Shown: positions 21,438 to 33,976, counted from the first letter of the stretch. The stretch: DNA of 64,000 nucleotides from Gymnopus androsaceus JB14 (GCA_009733575.1 ML769550.1:88328-152327), one strand, 5' to 3'. Notes: generated by a model not told the origin, from the sequence alone. Numbers and translations: made by a program.

Positions 21438-22545
21438 AAGTATCTTCGTCCTTGCTTCTACTGCCTCTGATATGCAGCTAGTCTTCACTGCAGTGGATCT
21501 GAGAATTTAAACTCATTCAACTTGCGCAGTGATGGACTTCTGTGTAAAGATTCAAGAGTTTTCATGGAATGATGCTTCAAAGCTTCAAACGCCTATTCAA
21601 CTACCATTCCTTGCAAGTATTGGTATGCTATTCCCAGAGAGGCTTTTTGAATCAATGTGATTTACTTGGCACCGATGCATATCAAAAGGAATCAACTGTT
21701 GGATCTGAATATCTATTGACTCCACGGTGAATGCTAAATTTTCTCCTGTTCATCAAGCATTTACTTGCTTCTAGTAGGCTGTCTCCCAACTACAAGTGAA
21801 TCTTCCATCTCCCATTGTAATTAAGACCATGTATGTCCATCCTCGACATTTTCAAGCCAGAATATAATTGCACATCTAACAAATGCTAGCGAACCGGCTA
21901 CTTGGATAAGATATGCTATGGCTGGAGAGTGGGAACAGAGGTCTAAATGATATTTAGACCCATATAACTTTATGGTTTGGCTGGGCTTGGCCCATGCATG
22001 GACGGGACACATAAAACCTGAGTTCACCGTACCAGAGTACAGGTCACTTTCTATTCTGCAGGGTGGGAGGGTGGAAAAGCTGAAAAACGCGCTACCGCAT
22101 GTAAGGTGCATTGAGAGTTCAAGCTCAAGAGTTGAGCATCTAATCAGAACTGTCAATGCCTGGGCGCCTATCTTATCCTGGAATAAGATATGCTATGGCT
22201 GGAGAGTGGGAACAGAGGTCTAAATGATATTTAGACCCATATAACTTTATGGTTTGGCTGGGCTTGGCCCACCCAAAGATAGCGAGAGACATGGTGCACC
22301 TCACCAGAGCCGAGGCTCCAACCAACACGAATCTTGCCAGCCACCCCACCAGAGTCATGGCAATGTTAGTACCAAGAAAATATTATCAATTTAGTAACAT
22401 ATAAAACAAGAAATAAACTAATTGTCAACCGACAATATTATTGAACTGAAAATTGAAAGAATGTGAAAATTTTAAAGCAATCTAATAAGATTATCATCAG
22501 CGACGAGCTCATCAGACAAAATGCCAGCTGGCAGAAATAAAAATA
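21438..22545. repeat. Repeat-rich spacer with a duplicated 90-bp unit
   Basis: A unit GATAAGATATGCTATGG...GGGCTTGGCCCA occurs at about 21907-21993 and 22184-22271. A 110-bp segment at 22079-22188 is duplicated at 24185-24296. No real gene was seen; the short open frames here are repeats read by chance. Confidence 0.6.
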
Positions 22546-22680
22546 AAGTAGTACTGTCAAAAGACAAGTACCAGCCCAGCTGGGCACACCAGCTGGTGTA
22601 TAGAAGTCACCAATAAAGTGGTACTGTCAAGAGACAAGTACCTGCCCAGCTGGGCACACCAGCTGGTGTATAGAAGTTTT
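22545..22680. repeat. Two-copy tandem repeat of about 66 bp with CCCAGCTGGG palindromes
   Basis: Each unit contains GACAAGTACC..GCCCAGCTGGGCACACCAGCTGGTGTATAGAAG. A further CCCAGCTGGG lies at about 22710. Confidence 0.8.
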
Positions 22681-22795
22681 TAAGAGACAAATAAAATATC
22701 ATCAAAAGATGGATATTTAACCCAGCTGGGTTTTGAAACAAGAGAGGAAATAGAAAGTAGAAATAGACTCACCTATTTGCAAGAACAGGTAGTCT

Positions 22796-24172
22796 TCAAC
22801 CAAGGAATTGTGAGTTGCACTTTCCAGAAAAGGCTTGGTGGGGGCCACCACAGCAAGAACAGATGTGAGCATCATTGCATCCCGGTTTACATGAGCTATA
22901 GACATTCCACGAGATGCAAATCTTTTTATGCTCAGGGGTGTAAAGTGATTTCCCAACAAGCCTGGCCCATACCATCTTCGGGAGGGATGCATTGGATTCA
23001 TGGTCCTTGAGCGAATGCCCTTGATGACCACATCCAATACAACAAAGAATCGAGGGTTTACGAGGCGAAGATATCAGATTCAAGGAAACGGAAGGAGCTG
23101 TGGTGGGCATTGGTTCGAAAGATGACAAGGAAGAAAGGCGTTCCTGGAGAGCTTCACCCATCTTTTGGATCTGGGCTGCAGTCTCGGAGGCGTGGATGGC
23201 GTTTCTGGTTTCAAGGTAATACTCATCCGGATTGAAAGTGCAAGCCTGGCGCTCAAACTTCTTTCGGAGAGTTTCCTCAATCGGCTTCCAGTAACGATAC
23301 CTATCCTTGACGTCTGGTCGGTCCTGCCACCACTCGGAATGATCGTGCAGATACATCGCATACTCTCCTTCCTCCCCTAGAGCTTCCCTTTCCGCTTCGA
23401 ATCGGACCCTATTGTCCCCACATTCCTTAAAATCCCTTTCTTCCACCCCTTCGAGACCATCATCAATGTCTGCTCCGAGTTTCTTGGCCATCTCAATCAT
23501 ACTCCAAACGAAAAACTGCTTCTTTCCAGATAGCAGGTCAGGGTTGGTGACTTTGGTTGAGGTAAATTCGTTCTGATATTCGTCGATGTAACGAAGGCTT
23601 CGGTTGGAAAAGAAGGAGAGGGGAATGAGGATGTCGGCGTTCGCTAGTGCAAAGAGTCCCTCTGCGAACTCGATTTTGGTCGGGCGGCGCATGTCAATGG
23701 GAGTGAGGGGTTTTCGTTTTATGATCCGCCGTTTCTTCCTCTTATGTTCCTCCTCTTCGTCCCCCGAATCTCTACCCTCCTGCCTATTCCTCTCTGTTCT
23801 TTCCGTCTCTTCCCTCTGTTTCGCCTCCGCTTCCTTCTTATTCAACCTTGCCATCCATACCAATGTGTCGGGCGGAATATGGCCTTTGAGAGTTTCGAAG
23901 AGACTTTTGTTGTGGCGGATTAAGTCCCAGTCATCTCAATCAATGGTAATGAGGGACGCGCAGGGAGATCCAGGGTTAGGTGTGCTGCCCATAAGGTATT
24001 CCGAAGTTTTGGCACTGCGAGCAGCGTTCTGATTCCAGATTTTGAAGTTTATGGCGAGTTTTTCTGGTAGAGAGAGACCTCTGAAGAAAGCAGTGATTTC
24101 TTCGGTGGCATGCGTGATTCGTCGCCTAGTAGCGTCTGAGAGTGAAGGACCCGATGGGATAATGCGAGTCAT
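22796..24172 (-). pseudogene. Zinc-knuckle, gag-like protein of a mobile element
   Basis: One frame runs from ATG 24172 (MTRIIPSGPSLSD) to 22796 with a single TGA at 23936-23938, one transition from CGA. It would make about 458 residues. A charged coiled-coil-like segment (about residues 110-150, EEEEHKRKKRRIIKRK) is followed by a central region and C-terminal Cys/His clusters: CCIGCGHQGHSLKDH, then CISWN...CKPGCNDAHICSCCGGPH. Similar proteins accompany retroelements in Agaricomycetes, probably as RNA/DNA-binding gag-like products; that assignment is from memory of the family style. No reverse transcriptase or recombinase is adjacent, so it is an isolated fragment. Confidence 0.6.
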
Positions 24173-24184
24173 AGCGAAGAAAAG

Positions 24185-24610
24185 CTGAAAAACGCGCTAC
24201 CGCGTGTAAGGCGCGTTGAGAGTTCAAGCTCGAGAGTTGAGCGTCTAATCAGAACTCTCAATGCCTGGGCGCCTATCTTATCCCGGAACTTGGACTTGCA
24301 TTGATTGACAATATAGTCCGACTCGGTTTGTTCCCCATCATCATACCAAGTTTCTCTTTTTACAACTGCTGCTTTTGGCACTTCACGAGGCACGATAGAA
24401 TTCGAATGGGTCCCTTTCAAAAGGTCGAGTGCTACGGTCATAGTTAATGCTAGATCTGGCTACAAATTCCTCGGAGTCCATACTATTCGAACTCATTCCG
24501 ATGATATATCGGAATGACCAACAAATGAACCGTACATTCCACCTCGTCATTACTAATTTCCTTTGCCTGACCCACTCCAGGAGATTTTCAAACTTTGCAC
24601 CCTCGTGCAT
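24185..24610 (-). pseudogene. Fragment of an unidentified gene, partly duplicated upstream
   Basis: Two overlapping frames on the minus strand (MDSEEFVARSSINYDRS, then VKRETWYDDGEQTESDYIV) appear to be one coding stretch broken by a frameshift near 24430. Its 3' end (24185-24296) is repeated at 22079-22188. The function is unknown. Confidence 0.35.
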
Positions 24611-25387
24611 AGTATGGGTCTGAGTGCCTAAGATTCAGAACGTAGTACCCAGAGCGTAGTACCATATGCGCGCACTAGGAAAACAGCTAGCGTATCTAAA
24701 CCTCTAAAGACAGAGGGATACATGGCCGCTCTTCAAGGATTATACAAGAAGGGAGTCGAACGCCTGGCGCCAGGAGAATAAGACATACTCTTTAAGATAC
24801 AAGGCTAAAGATCGGTTCCCTACATTGATTTCAACTACTCCAACTTCAAAACCTGAAATGTGGCTCGGTTCCCTGGATCCTAGTTAACCTTGGCGGCCTG
24901 GCCCTTTTACTGAAGATCGTTCTGGAGACTACATACATAATGGAGTTTCAGATCCAGACTCCTATATTGTACCTGCATCTATAGCCTGTCGTACATACCG
25001 GTATGCTCTTCGGTTCCCGTCCTTCATTGTTTTCTGCAGGGTCTAATCCAACATCTTTGCCTCCCTATGTGCCTGTGTCTAAGGCAACGCATCAAATGCT
25101 AAATTGTTCATAGCAATTTCGCTATTGGTTCGCGATTCTAGACGTGAGTCCTGTCCAGCAAGACTTCCTATAGCGCCACTCAAATTATTAAATGCGTTCC
25201 CAGTTGCCAATTCTGAATTCATCCTGGATAATTTCATCATGTGCCGTATTTAAAGATTTTATTCCCGGGAAGGAAAGGAAGAATGCTTGGCCGACTACAT
25301 ATTGAAGGGCGACGGAACGTCTCCCACTCTTAGCTTTCCTTCTCCCCACGGATTCTTTCTCACTCTTGAACTTGGTTGGGTAAAAGA
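24611..25387. other. Upstream region of the duplicated seven-transmembrane unit
   Basis: No gene is seen. From about 24945 on, the sequence is similar to 27920-28411, so the duplicated unit includes the promoter region. Confidence 0.6.
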
Positions 25388-26849
25388 ATGACCCTCTCGG
25401 GGTATGCGACGGCGCTAATTGCAGCACTCTTATCGTGTGTTTTATTCGGTAAATGCTCCACCATTCAACTTCACTTACTTAACCTCCCGTAACCATTTTT
25501 TACTAGGATTCTATGTTTCCGTGGCTTTGCGCACTTCTTTCATTCTGTGGACCAGATTCAAAGCAAAGCGGAGAAATCATTATTTAGTTATCACCCATGT
25601 CTTACTCGCTTTGCTTGTGACAACGGTATGTTTTCCGTGCTTTGACCGCTATAAGACTATGTAACAGAACCCGCATAGCGCACTGTTGCTGTTATGGTAC
25701 GCACAATGTTGCCGGTTCTACAGCAAACATATACATCCCGAGATGTTTGGGAAAAGGACACGTACGGACACAAGCCACGGATGATGAACTTACCAGTCTG
25801 ACTGAGGATTTAGTGTGTTTGTGGACGCCCTTTGGACGACATCTCTGGTAATATCCGATGCTTTCATCGTAAGTCCCTCGGGCCTCTCGGTTCAACTTAC
25901 TTATATACATATGTGCTGACTCCTTTTTGTTTGTCAGTGCTATCGCACCTATATTGTCTGGGATCGAAATATATACACCCAGATAATACCTATCCTTCTC
26001 CTTTGTGGAAACATTGGTGAGTTAATTAGCGCAATCCTACTTTGAGGTTCTGATTACCATCACTGTAGTCGTCATGGTTCTAAGAATCCGCATTGAAGGT
26101 AACTCTACCTTAGGTTTGACGAACCCAGTCAAATACTTTGTTGAATTGGGAAATATGTCAATGATTTTTGAGGTTTTAACCCTCGTACTGAACCTTCTAA
26201 ATACTGGTCAGTTTTCAAGGATTCTTGTCTATTTTGCTTGTTTTTTTTGAAGACAATCCAATTTATAGGTATGATCGCATATCGAATTTGGAGCGTTCGC
26301 AAAGGGACGCACAATTCGAGGATGGTGAGATCAGATATGCTTACCAATCTTGTCACCGTTCTGGTTGAATCAGGTATTATGCTCTGGTCGAATCTCAGGA
26401 CCGTTAAATAACTTGCAAATTTTGTCAAGCTGCCATTTACACCGTTGTCCTCGTGGTGGACATCGTCCTCCTCGTCTATGGGAATGCATTACTATTAGTA
26501 TTCATCGATATCCAAACACCAATCATAGGGATCGTGGTACGTTTTTACCTCGGGAATTTAGCCTCTGTGTTCATATATATTGCTTTAGTTCTCCAACATC
26601 ATCATTAGGGTCACTGAAGGTAGTGCATTTGGTTCCTCGAGTGGAACCGGCGGCAATGGAAGCAGAGATCGAGTGACTTGGCCAAGAGCGACAATACGCA
26701 GTGGAGGACCAGTGCCTACAGAAATAAATATGCAGACAATTATCAGCACGCATAGCGATCGAGTTGAAGCTGGGGATCGCGAAAGCGATATCGATAAATC
26801 TTACATGGACTTGGAAACAGGTATTCCGCCGCGAACGGGTGACCTGTAA
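25388..26849 (+). pseudogene. Seven-transmembrane protein, broken tandem copy
   Basis: The exon layout is as in the intact copy at 28412: MTLSGYATALIAALL, FYVSVALRTSFILW, CYRTYIVWDRNIYTQ, MIAYRIWSVRK, AIYTVVLVVDIVLL and a C-terminal tail ending GIPPRTGDL at TAA 26847-26849. Compared with that copy it lacks about 4+1+3 bases in exon 3 (25765-25830), which brings in stop codons. It also lacks 8 bases after ILLLCGNIG near 26020. These shifts do not cancel, so the copy is a pseudogene. The tail is still well conserved, so decay is recent. Confidence 0.75.
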
Positions 26850-27359
26850 GGTGGTCTAGGTAGTCTATATACGTAATTGGTTTTGTATCATGATCATACT
26901 TGGGCAGCCAGGAGCGCGACTGTATTCCGACTGGGTCTAGGGAAGCTTGTGCACATGAAGGTGCCAACATCAGCTACAGTACTGAAAACTCAGACAAACA
27001 AGGCAAGAGGGAAGGAAGAAGAGATGGCAAAATGCAGAAGCATTCTCCGCCCCATACAACTTACACAGAAAGGGCCGCCTATGAACGGAGCAGTAAAAAG
27101 AAAAAAAAAACTTGAAGTATTTACGCGTTCGATTAATGCATTGATAGGGAATCGAACCACCGGCAGGTCGAATTTTGTGATTGCCTTCGCGTCCTATGAA
27201 ATCTCGGTAGAGTAGAATCTCTTCCTCCCCACCCATCTTCCCTCCCGAGCTAGACAAACCATCAATTACCTCCGCTACCTAATCTTGGTGAGTTTGTTCT
27301 GTGGCGGTCGTACCCTCCACTCAGAGTAAACGCGAACGCACCTACATACTCAAGTCTCT
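26850..27359. other. Spacer downstream of the first tandem copy
   Basis: The first 100 bases resemble the region after 29876 (same duplicated unit). A run of ten A (27100-27109) and several small open frames are present, but none is convincing. Confidence 0.4.
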
Positions 27360-28030
27360 CAATACAGTACCATTCGAAGGTTGGTATCATAGGGCATCTG
27401 CTCATCGTGTCTGTTGACCTTTGCAAGCTCTGATGATAACCATGCATTTTCTTTTCTCTCCAGTCTCGTTCCAGGAAGAATTGCTTTCAGATGGGAAGGA
27501 GCCACATATCCCATCGTCATTGTCCAGGAACGAAGAAGGCGATAGTACAGGTGTTTCATCGGCGAACGGGAAAATATCACTGGAAGGGAACGCCCACCAA
27601 CAACATTCATCGGCTGATCGAATTTTTGGAACGCCTGTGCTGTAGGCGAGTATAGAAGTGAACTTCCATTGAAGTTCGAGATCATATCGAGACGCTGACT
27701 CCGCTTAGGTCGATTTGAAGACTTCCTCGTGGATGCACCGTCGCTAGGGACAGTTTCCGAAGGTTCAGTTTAATCCGACTTGTTTCGAGACTGTAGCAGA
27801 GTGTAATGATCAGTTGACAAGAGCAATTCGGAGGTGGAAGATTTCAATGGCAGTGGAAGGAAGTAGGGCTTGTTCATGTTTCTGAGCTTAAGCTTGCCCA
27901 TGCAGCAGGGGACTGATGGCATTTCAGATCCACGGACTCCTATATTTCGTTGCATACACCACTGGTCTGTCGTACGTACCCCGACCCTATGCGTTTGCTT
28001 CGGGTCCTCCGCCCTCATTGTTTTCTCCAC
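27360..28030 (-). pseudogene. Unrecognised gene remnant
   Basis: On the minus strand one frame continues from about 28030 through LLLSTDHYTLLQSRNKSD, a TAA at 27770 (one transition from CAA), then SETVPSDGASTRKSS and MISNFNGSSLLYSPTAQAF to a stop at 27359. Nearby frames also look Ser-rich and natural (FADETPVLSPSS). It may be a Ser-rich regulatory protein with lost splice signals. No domain was recognised. Confidence 0.3.
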
Positions 28031-28411
28031 TTTCTAGGGTCTACTCCAACATTACCCCTATGTCCCAGCTGTGCCTGCAACAACGCATTAAATAATCAAT
28101 TGCATACGATTGTCCGCCTATATACTCTTGTGAGTCCAGCGAGATTTCCTATAGCAGCGAGGCGGCATGGGCCCAGACTGCTTCAGGCTTATTACTCGGA
28201 TTATTAGACGCGTTCCCAGTTCAACCCATTCAACCTCAACAATCTCCATCATGTGCCGTATCTCAAGATTTTATCTCCTCCCTTAGTCAGGGAAGAAGGG
28301 GGAAATGTTTGACCAACTACATATTGAAGGGCGGCGAAACGTCTCCCACTCTTAGCTTTCTCCTCCTCCCCACGGATTCCATCTCACTCTTGAACTTGAT
28401 AGGGTTCGAGA

Positions 28412-29876
28412 ATGGCTCTCTCGGGATACGCGTCATCGCTTATTGCAGCATTCTTATCGTGCATTTTCTTCGGTAAATGCCCGCCCTTGAACATCACTAC
28501 TATGCACACTTGCCTAACCTCCTATTTTTATTAGGATTCTATGTTTCCGTAGCTTTGCGAACCTCTGTCATTCTGTGGACCAGATACAAAGCAAAGCGGA
28601 GCATGCACCCTTATTTGGTTATCACCCATATCTTGCTCGCTTTGCTTGTGACAACGGTATGGTTCCTGTGCTTTGGATCTATAAGCCTATGTAACAGGAC
28701 CCGCGTAGCACACTGTTGCTGTCATGGTACGCGCAATGTTGCCGATTGTACAGCAAACTTATGCACTCCGGGACGTTTGGACAAAGGATACGTACGTCCG
28801 GACACAAGTCATGGACGAAAGAATTTGCCAGTCTGACTCAGGATTTACTAGTGTGTTTGTGGACGCCCTTTGGATGATATCTCTCGTAATATCCGATGCC
28901 TTCATCGTAAACCTCTTGGTTCAACCTACATATATATTGCTGACTCTTTATTTTCAGTGCTATCGTACCTATGTTGTCTGGGATAGAAATATATATACCC
29001 AGATAATACCTATCCTTATTCTTTGTGTAAATGTTGGTGAGTTAACTGGCGTAATGAAGCCTACGTACTTTGAGGTTCTGATTACCGTCACTGTAGTCAT
29101 CCTGGTTCTAAGACTCCGCATTGAAGGAGATTCTGCACTAGGTTCGACGAACCCAGTCAAATACTTTGATGAATTGGGAGATATGTCAATGATTTTTGAG
29201 GTTTTAACCCTCGTGCTGAACCTTCTAAATACTGGTCAGTTTTCAAGGATTCTTATCTACTTTGCTTGTCTTTGAAAACAGTCCATTTTACAGGTATGAT
29301 CGCATATCGAATTTGGAGCGTTCGCAAAAGGACGCAGAGTTCGAGGATGGTGAAATCAGATACAATCTCCAATCTCGTCACCCTTCTCATTGAATCAGGT
29401 ATGCTCTGGTCTAATCTCAAGATTGTTGAATAACAAATTTTATTTAGCTGCCGTTTACACCGTTGTCCTCGTGGTGGACATCGTCTTCCTCAGCCTTGGA
29501 AATATTCTACTCTTGGTATTTATTGATATCCAAACACCAATCATAGGGATCGTGGTACGCTTTTACCTCGGGAATTTAGCCTCTGTGTTCATATATATTG
29601 CTTTAGTTCTCCAACATCATCATTAGTGTCACTGAAGGTAGCGCATTTGGTGCCTCGAGTGGAACCACCGGCAATGGAACGAGCAGAGATCGAGTGATTT
29701 GGACAAGAGCGACAATGCGCAATGGAGGACCAGTGCCTACAGAAATAAACATGCAGACAATTATCAGTACGCACATCGATCGAATGGAAACCAGGAATCG
29801 CGAAAGGGATATCGATAAATCTTACATGGACTTTGAAATGGGCGTTCTGCCAACATCTGAACGGGGTGAACTATAA
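28412..29876 (+). CDS. Fungal seven-transmembrane (receptor-like) membrane protein
   Basis: ATG 28412 opens MALSGYASSLIAAFLSC. Exons follow through short introns: FYVSVALRTSVILW, LLALLVTT (then a 52-nt intron with ATGTAAC branch), MVRAMLPIVQQTYALRDVW, WMISLVISDAFI, CYRTYVVWDRNIYTQIIPIL, VLITVTVVILVL, MIAYRIWSVRKR, LIESAAVYTVVLVVDIVFL, IQTPIIGIV and FSNIIIS. The product has about seven hydrophobic helices and a hydrophilic C-tail ending SERGEL. The CYR.YVVW.RN box and the late LIES...PIIGI segment are typical of a large Agaricomycete plasma-membrane family of unknown ligand. It is the intact member of a tandem pair with 25388-26849, about 75-85% alike by eye. Confidence 0.8.
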
Positions 29877-30250
29877 AGTAGTCTGTAAACGTAAATAGTT
29901 TTGTCAAGGATTTGTATGTATTATGGGCGTACTTAGGCAAACAGGAGCGCGAATTTAATTCAGACTGGGTCCGATGGAAGCTTAGCGTCGAAAATAGTCC
30001 AGGTTACAGACAAGTTGCAACAATATCTCCCCTAAGCAACCCAAGTCTACACCTCAGCAATATCGGCACGCACTAGAAATATCCGAGTTCAATCTGAGCT
30101 AGTTCGTTTTTTCTTTTGCTCAAATCAAGGGGCACATCCTAATTTCTAGGGAGGAGCCCGAGCCTTACCATCACCATTGTATTTTGCCTCATTATTAACC
30201 TTTCTATAAACAGTAACATTCTATATCTGTGATTTTGCCGCTTCCTTGTC
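29877..30250. other. Spacer downstream of the seven-transmembrane gene
   Basis: The first 100 bases belong to the duplicated unit. No gene is seen. Confidence 0.5.
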
Positions 30251-30830
30251 CTATTTTTTATTCGAGCAAATATACCAATTAAAAGCTTGGGTGCAGACCA
30301 GGATAATAACTACAGAGAGCAAGCCTGAGGGAGTCGTTTGGCTACGACGCCTTTTCAGAAAAATTCGTATCCGTGATGACTCAAGACTTCCTTCTTCACT
30401 GGATCCAACTGCAGCATAGGCTTCAACAGTGCAACAAGCTCGTCGCTTCATCTAAATCCGAGTCCATACAACATTTTCCATTCTCATTGGCCGCTGCACT
30501 ACTAGATATTGCTGCAAGCTGAGAGCAACTAGGATCAATAAATGTGATTAGAGACCTATGACCTTGATCTAAAGATTCTGAAAGATTGGCTTCAATCCTA
30601 TTGCACGGTCTATTGCATGATGAACAGGCTAGTGCCTCCCATGATGATCCTGTCAACTTCCAAAATTGCCAGTTCACATCAATTGTCAATGGATGCAACG
30701 GTATATAAGGATGGGTGATGCTGATGAACTTTTTTTTGAGACAATAGTACATGAGGTGCCTAAGGACATGGCACCTACAAAAAATGAGCAAAAGATGTGG
30801 TTGCAGGAGAACCACAGGACAAACATGCAC
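30251..30830 (-). pseudogene. Unrecognised gene remnant with a Cys-rich segment
   Basis: A minus-strand frame contains ALACSSCNRPCNRIEANL and SLITFIDPSCSQLAAISS and ends ATSLLHC at 30423. A second frame (30251-30451, RIFLKRRRSQTTPSG, then a hydrophobic end) could be its continuation after a splice. No family was recognised. Confidence 0.3.
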
Positions 30831-31134
30831 TGTTCAAGATTGGGCCAAAGCCAGAGCTCCAGCTCCATCAAGGAGCCAACCCAATGCAATGCCCAAACTC
30901 CTAGGCAGCTTGACTTAAGAAGAGTATGAGTTTCTCAAAATAAACAAACAAGGAGACGCAAACAGAAGCCATATGTCCCAAGCCACTACCACCATCCATT
31001 GCCAATGTTATGCAAACAAAGTGGCAGTCACAGTTGGATGCGACTAGGGCTTAAGTGCTTAGTGGCTTGAAAGGTCCATCTGCACTCTTTCCTAAAACAA
31101 GGAGTCCTCCCTCCCGAGAGAATCGTGTGCTGGA
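30831..31134. other. Spacer without recognised feature
   Basis: No convincing frame on either strand. Confidence 0.4.
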
Positions 31135-32316
31135 TTAGTTGAGCTGATTTAGGATGACACCCTCTAAACCATTGTATTGAAACTGCTCGCCAAATTCCCT
31201 GATCATTGCTTTGCCCATATAGCAGAGCCATCCCAGACCTTCGCCTGTAATGCTCTGGCCAGGCCAGAACAGTTCACCATCATCATCTTCAAAATCAACC
31301 TCGTGCTCTTCCGAGGAGTTGAGCGTAGAATGCACCATACGAGCAAACGTTCGTGGAAATTGTCGTGCCATGGAAGAAAAGTTAAGATGGCCTGCGCATT
31401 CTGCATCTCTGTAATGGACAAAACCAGTGAACTGGCAACTTTGTTCATGCTCTCCAGCTGTTCGAGGCTCAAGCTGGCGGAAACAGTGTTGGCAGCTGCG
31501 GTGATATGCGACGGTGGAGCGCCAATCCGATACTGCGGGGGAAGAAGCTGAGGGGGGACTATGGGCGGAACATGAATGGTCCCAGCAAGAGTTCCAGCAT
31601 CTGCGATAGCCGCGCCGACTGCCTGACGGGTGACTTCAGTCACTCGGCGCAGATCACTGTGGACCTTGCACCTATAATGTGCCACAACACGAGCATGGAT
31701 GAACGCATTGAACATGTAACTGCAGAGACATTTAGAAATGCAGAGGATAGACAAAGAGATCTAAGACATACATCAAACCGTAGAAGGCTTTCTCAACATC
31801 ACTGCTTCCTTCCTCTGGAGTCCACTTGGCTTTGCACCAATTAATAAATCCGTCCATGGAAAGCCAAGTATCCGGATTGCAGTGGCAAGGGCTGTATTCG
31901 TTGCACCAAGCGGAGTAGACGAACATTACAAGAGCTTCCATAAGCTCCAGGTTCGCTATTAAGCGCCCATGGATATGATACATGGAACTGGGCGGCGGAG
32001 CATTGGCTATTGGACGATACGCCTTGTGCGAGGGAGGATAAGTAGAGCAGAAACGAGCAATACCAGAATACTTGAGCTTGCGTCCTGCCTCATGATACTT
32101 GTCACGGAGACTAGAGACTAATTGAACGTTGGCTTGGCCGCGTTTTGGTCTGCAAATAGGCGCGAAGCTAGTGGCAGGAGGATCTGAGGGAGTGTGTAGT
32201 ATAGGTGCGGCGCGCCGAGGACGAAAAATCAAATTAGGTTCGACGTCTTCGTCTTCGGGTGGAGGCATAGGATCAGAGTATAAGGGACAATGAGCAGAAG
32301 AGGAAGAATCTGTCAT
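31135..32316 (-). CDS. Uncharacterised basidiomycete protein (possible frameshift)
   Basis: Exon 1 (ATG 32316) runs MTDSSSSAHCPLYSDP, a basic stretch LIFRPRRAAP, LRDKYHEAGRKLKYSG, STYPPSHKAYRPIANAPPP and GFINWCKAKWTPEEG to VEKAFYGLM. A 50-nt intron (about 31770-31721, GTATGTCT...CTGCAG) leads to MFNAFIHARVVAHYR and a Pro/Ala-rich region. The C-terminal block MARQFPRTFARMVHS, FEDDDGELFWPGQSITGEG and LGWLCYMGKAM is one frame away near 31370, so a one-base indel or an unusual splice is needed. The blocks look conserved in style with proteins common in mushroom genomes; the function is unknown. No transmembrane segment. Confidence 0.6.
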
Positions 32317-32431
32317 TGCTCTCTTTGACGGGCTGCCGGCTTTGAGTCCAGCTTCGGATTTAAAAATACGATGCGTACTGAGCTGTAGCCATAGAATCGA
32401 CGTTCGTTCAACTCTATTTTATCACCTGACA

Positions 32432-33493
32432 ATGTCTACAGAAACGGATTCAAGTTGTGTTACAGCTGAGTGACACAGAAGATAAAGCTGGCAGAGGAAT
32501 TTCCGAGGATGAAGAAAGAAAGGAAGTGAAATGGCAATGTTAATGATTAAAGCCGCTGAGGAGCGCGCGCCTAACTTGCTTCTGTTCCCAGGTCTACCCA
32601 GTATCTTACCCAAATTCGTATCGAAGATCCGATATGGCTTGAACTCAACGACATATCCTTTCTTCGTTCCCGGATTTCAGAGCTCGAAACTCAGATCGAG
32701 AGCCTCGAGCGGATACGCCAAAAAGACGCAAAGCTTGTCGAAATTGCTTCGCTCCGAAACGTGCTTTCACGTATCCGTCGTGTGCCGTTCGAGATTTTCG
32801 AGCTCTTTTGTTTACCTGAAGACGGTATATTCACGGCCGAACACGATATCGTAGGCCGCACTCATATTCTGTGTAGTATGTGTGCAGCTTGGAGAAAAGC
32901 TGCCCATGCTACACCTCAAATTTGGACCAAAATATGCATGGTCACAGGAGGAAGGTCTGGAATTCTTTATTCCTGGTCTCTTACACTCCATTACCGCACC
33001 TCTCCTTGAAGATTTAATTCTTCACTGTAATGGCCAGGATATTCATGAAATTGCTACAGAAATGGTTGGCTTTCAGATCCGCTCAGAGACTGCACTATCA
33101 TCGCTATCACTGAAACTGTATCATCGCTTAGAATTTAACACCATGGACTTGCTCACTATCTTGGCTTCATTTCCTTCAGCCAGCTCATTTCGCATCCATA
33201 ACCACTTGCAGTTTCTCGGCTATCAAGATACATACGATATAAATTCTCTTTTACAATCCATGATGTACACCGACAATCATGCTGTCCTTCTTCCAAAGCT
33301 TGAAGATTTTGAGCTACTCTACACCTGCCCATGGGGATTTCATATCCTTCAAATTTGGAACCCTATGATTCTTTCGCGCTGTACATCCGAGCATAGCATG
33401 TGGAGGATAGGGAAGGTTCATGATGATATGCTCAGTCGATTACAGAAGGTTATGCTTCATCGTCTTCCTGGGATCCAGCGGTCCGGAAACTAA
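32432..33493 (+). pseudogene. F-box protein, truncated and frameshifted
   Basis: A frame from about 32596 to 33006 has a coiled coil (LRSRISELETQIESLERI) followed by an F-box (RIRRVPFEIFELFCL...CAAWRKAAHATPQIW). The frame is then lost, and a second frame (about 33000-33493) carries leucine-rich material (APLLEDLILHC, LSLKLYHRLEF, LLPKLEDFELL) ending GIQRSGN. The segment normally joining them is missing. F-box proteins link substrates to SCF ubiquitin ligases, and this copy is probably inactive. Confidence 0.65.
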
Positions 33494-33976
33494 AAGAGTT
33501 TACTTCACGACTATCATCACCTACCTGGTTTGGTTGTAGATTGCACCAGTGGATAGCGAATAAAATGTTTGGCGTTGCAATGCGTGGGGCTCAATTGAAT
33601 TCAGTGATATTGGCTTGAAAACCCTGTAACCGCTGTTTCATGGCTGCTACCGTGTCTACTCCTAGTAAATCTTGTGCGATTCTCCCGGGAGCAGCGACTG
33701 AAAACGACGCCTCCGTTGATTAGATGAATGTACAAAACCAACACAGAAGCAGTTACGTAAGCGCGATTACGGTGAATTACCATAACAAGCTAGACAGTGA
33801 AATACGTTGCGCGTGTTAGTTATAGTAAGTTCACGTAAGCCGCGAACTTACGGTAACTTGCTCCGTGACACGCGAGCGTTTAATTTAGCGCTCACTCACG
33901 TGGCAAGCGAGTCATATCGATCGAAGCGAAACTCGCGCGTTCATCGAATCATCTACTTCATCTTCACTTTGCAACG
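33494..33976. promoter_or_regulatory. Upstream region of the methionyl-tRNA synthetase gene
   Basis: No gene is seen. An imperfect inverted repeat AGTTCACGTAAG...CTTACGGTAACT lies at about 33827-33865 and CpG-rich stretches follow; these may be promoter elements. No TATA box is obvious. Confidence 0.4.

Noticed and set aside
1..24600. Classic repeat-induced point mutation (CpA to TpA)
   Set aside because: The changes seen are centred on CpG, not CpA; the pattern fits methylcytosine deamination better.
27140..27190. Perfect tRNA B-box GGTTCGATTCC on the minus strand
   Set aside because: The flanking bases do not form a T-stem, and no A-box or acceptor stem was found at a suitable distance, so a tRNA gene is not supported.
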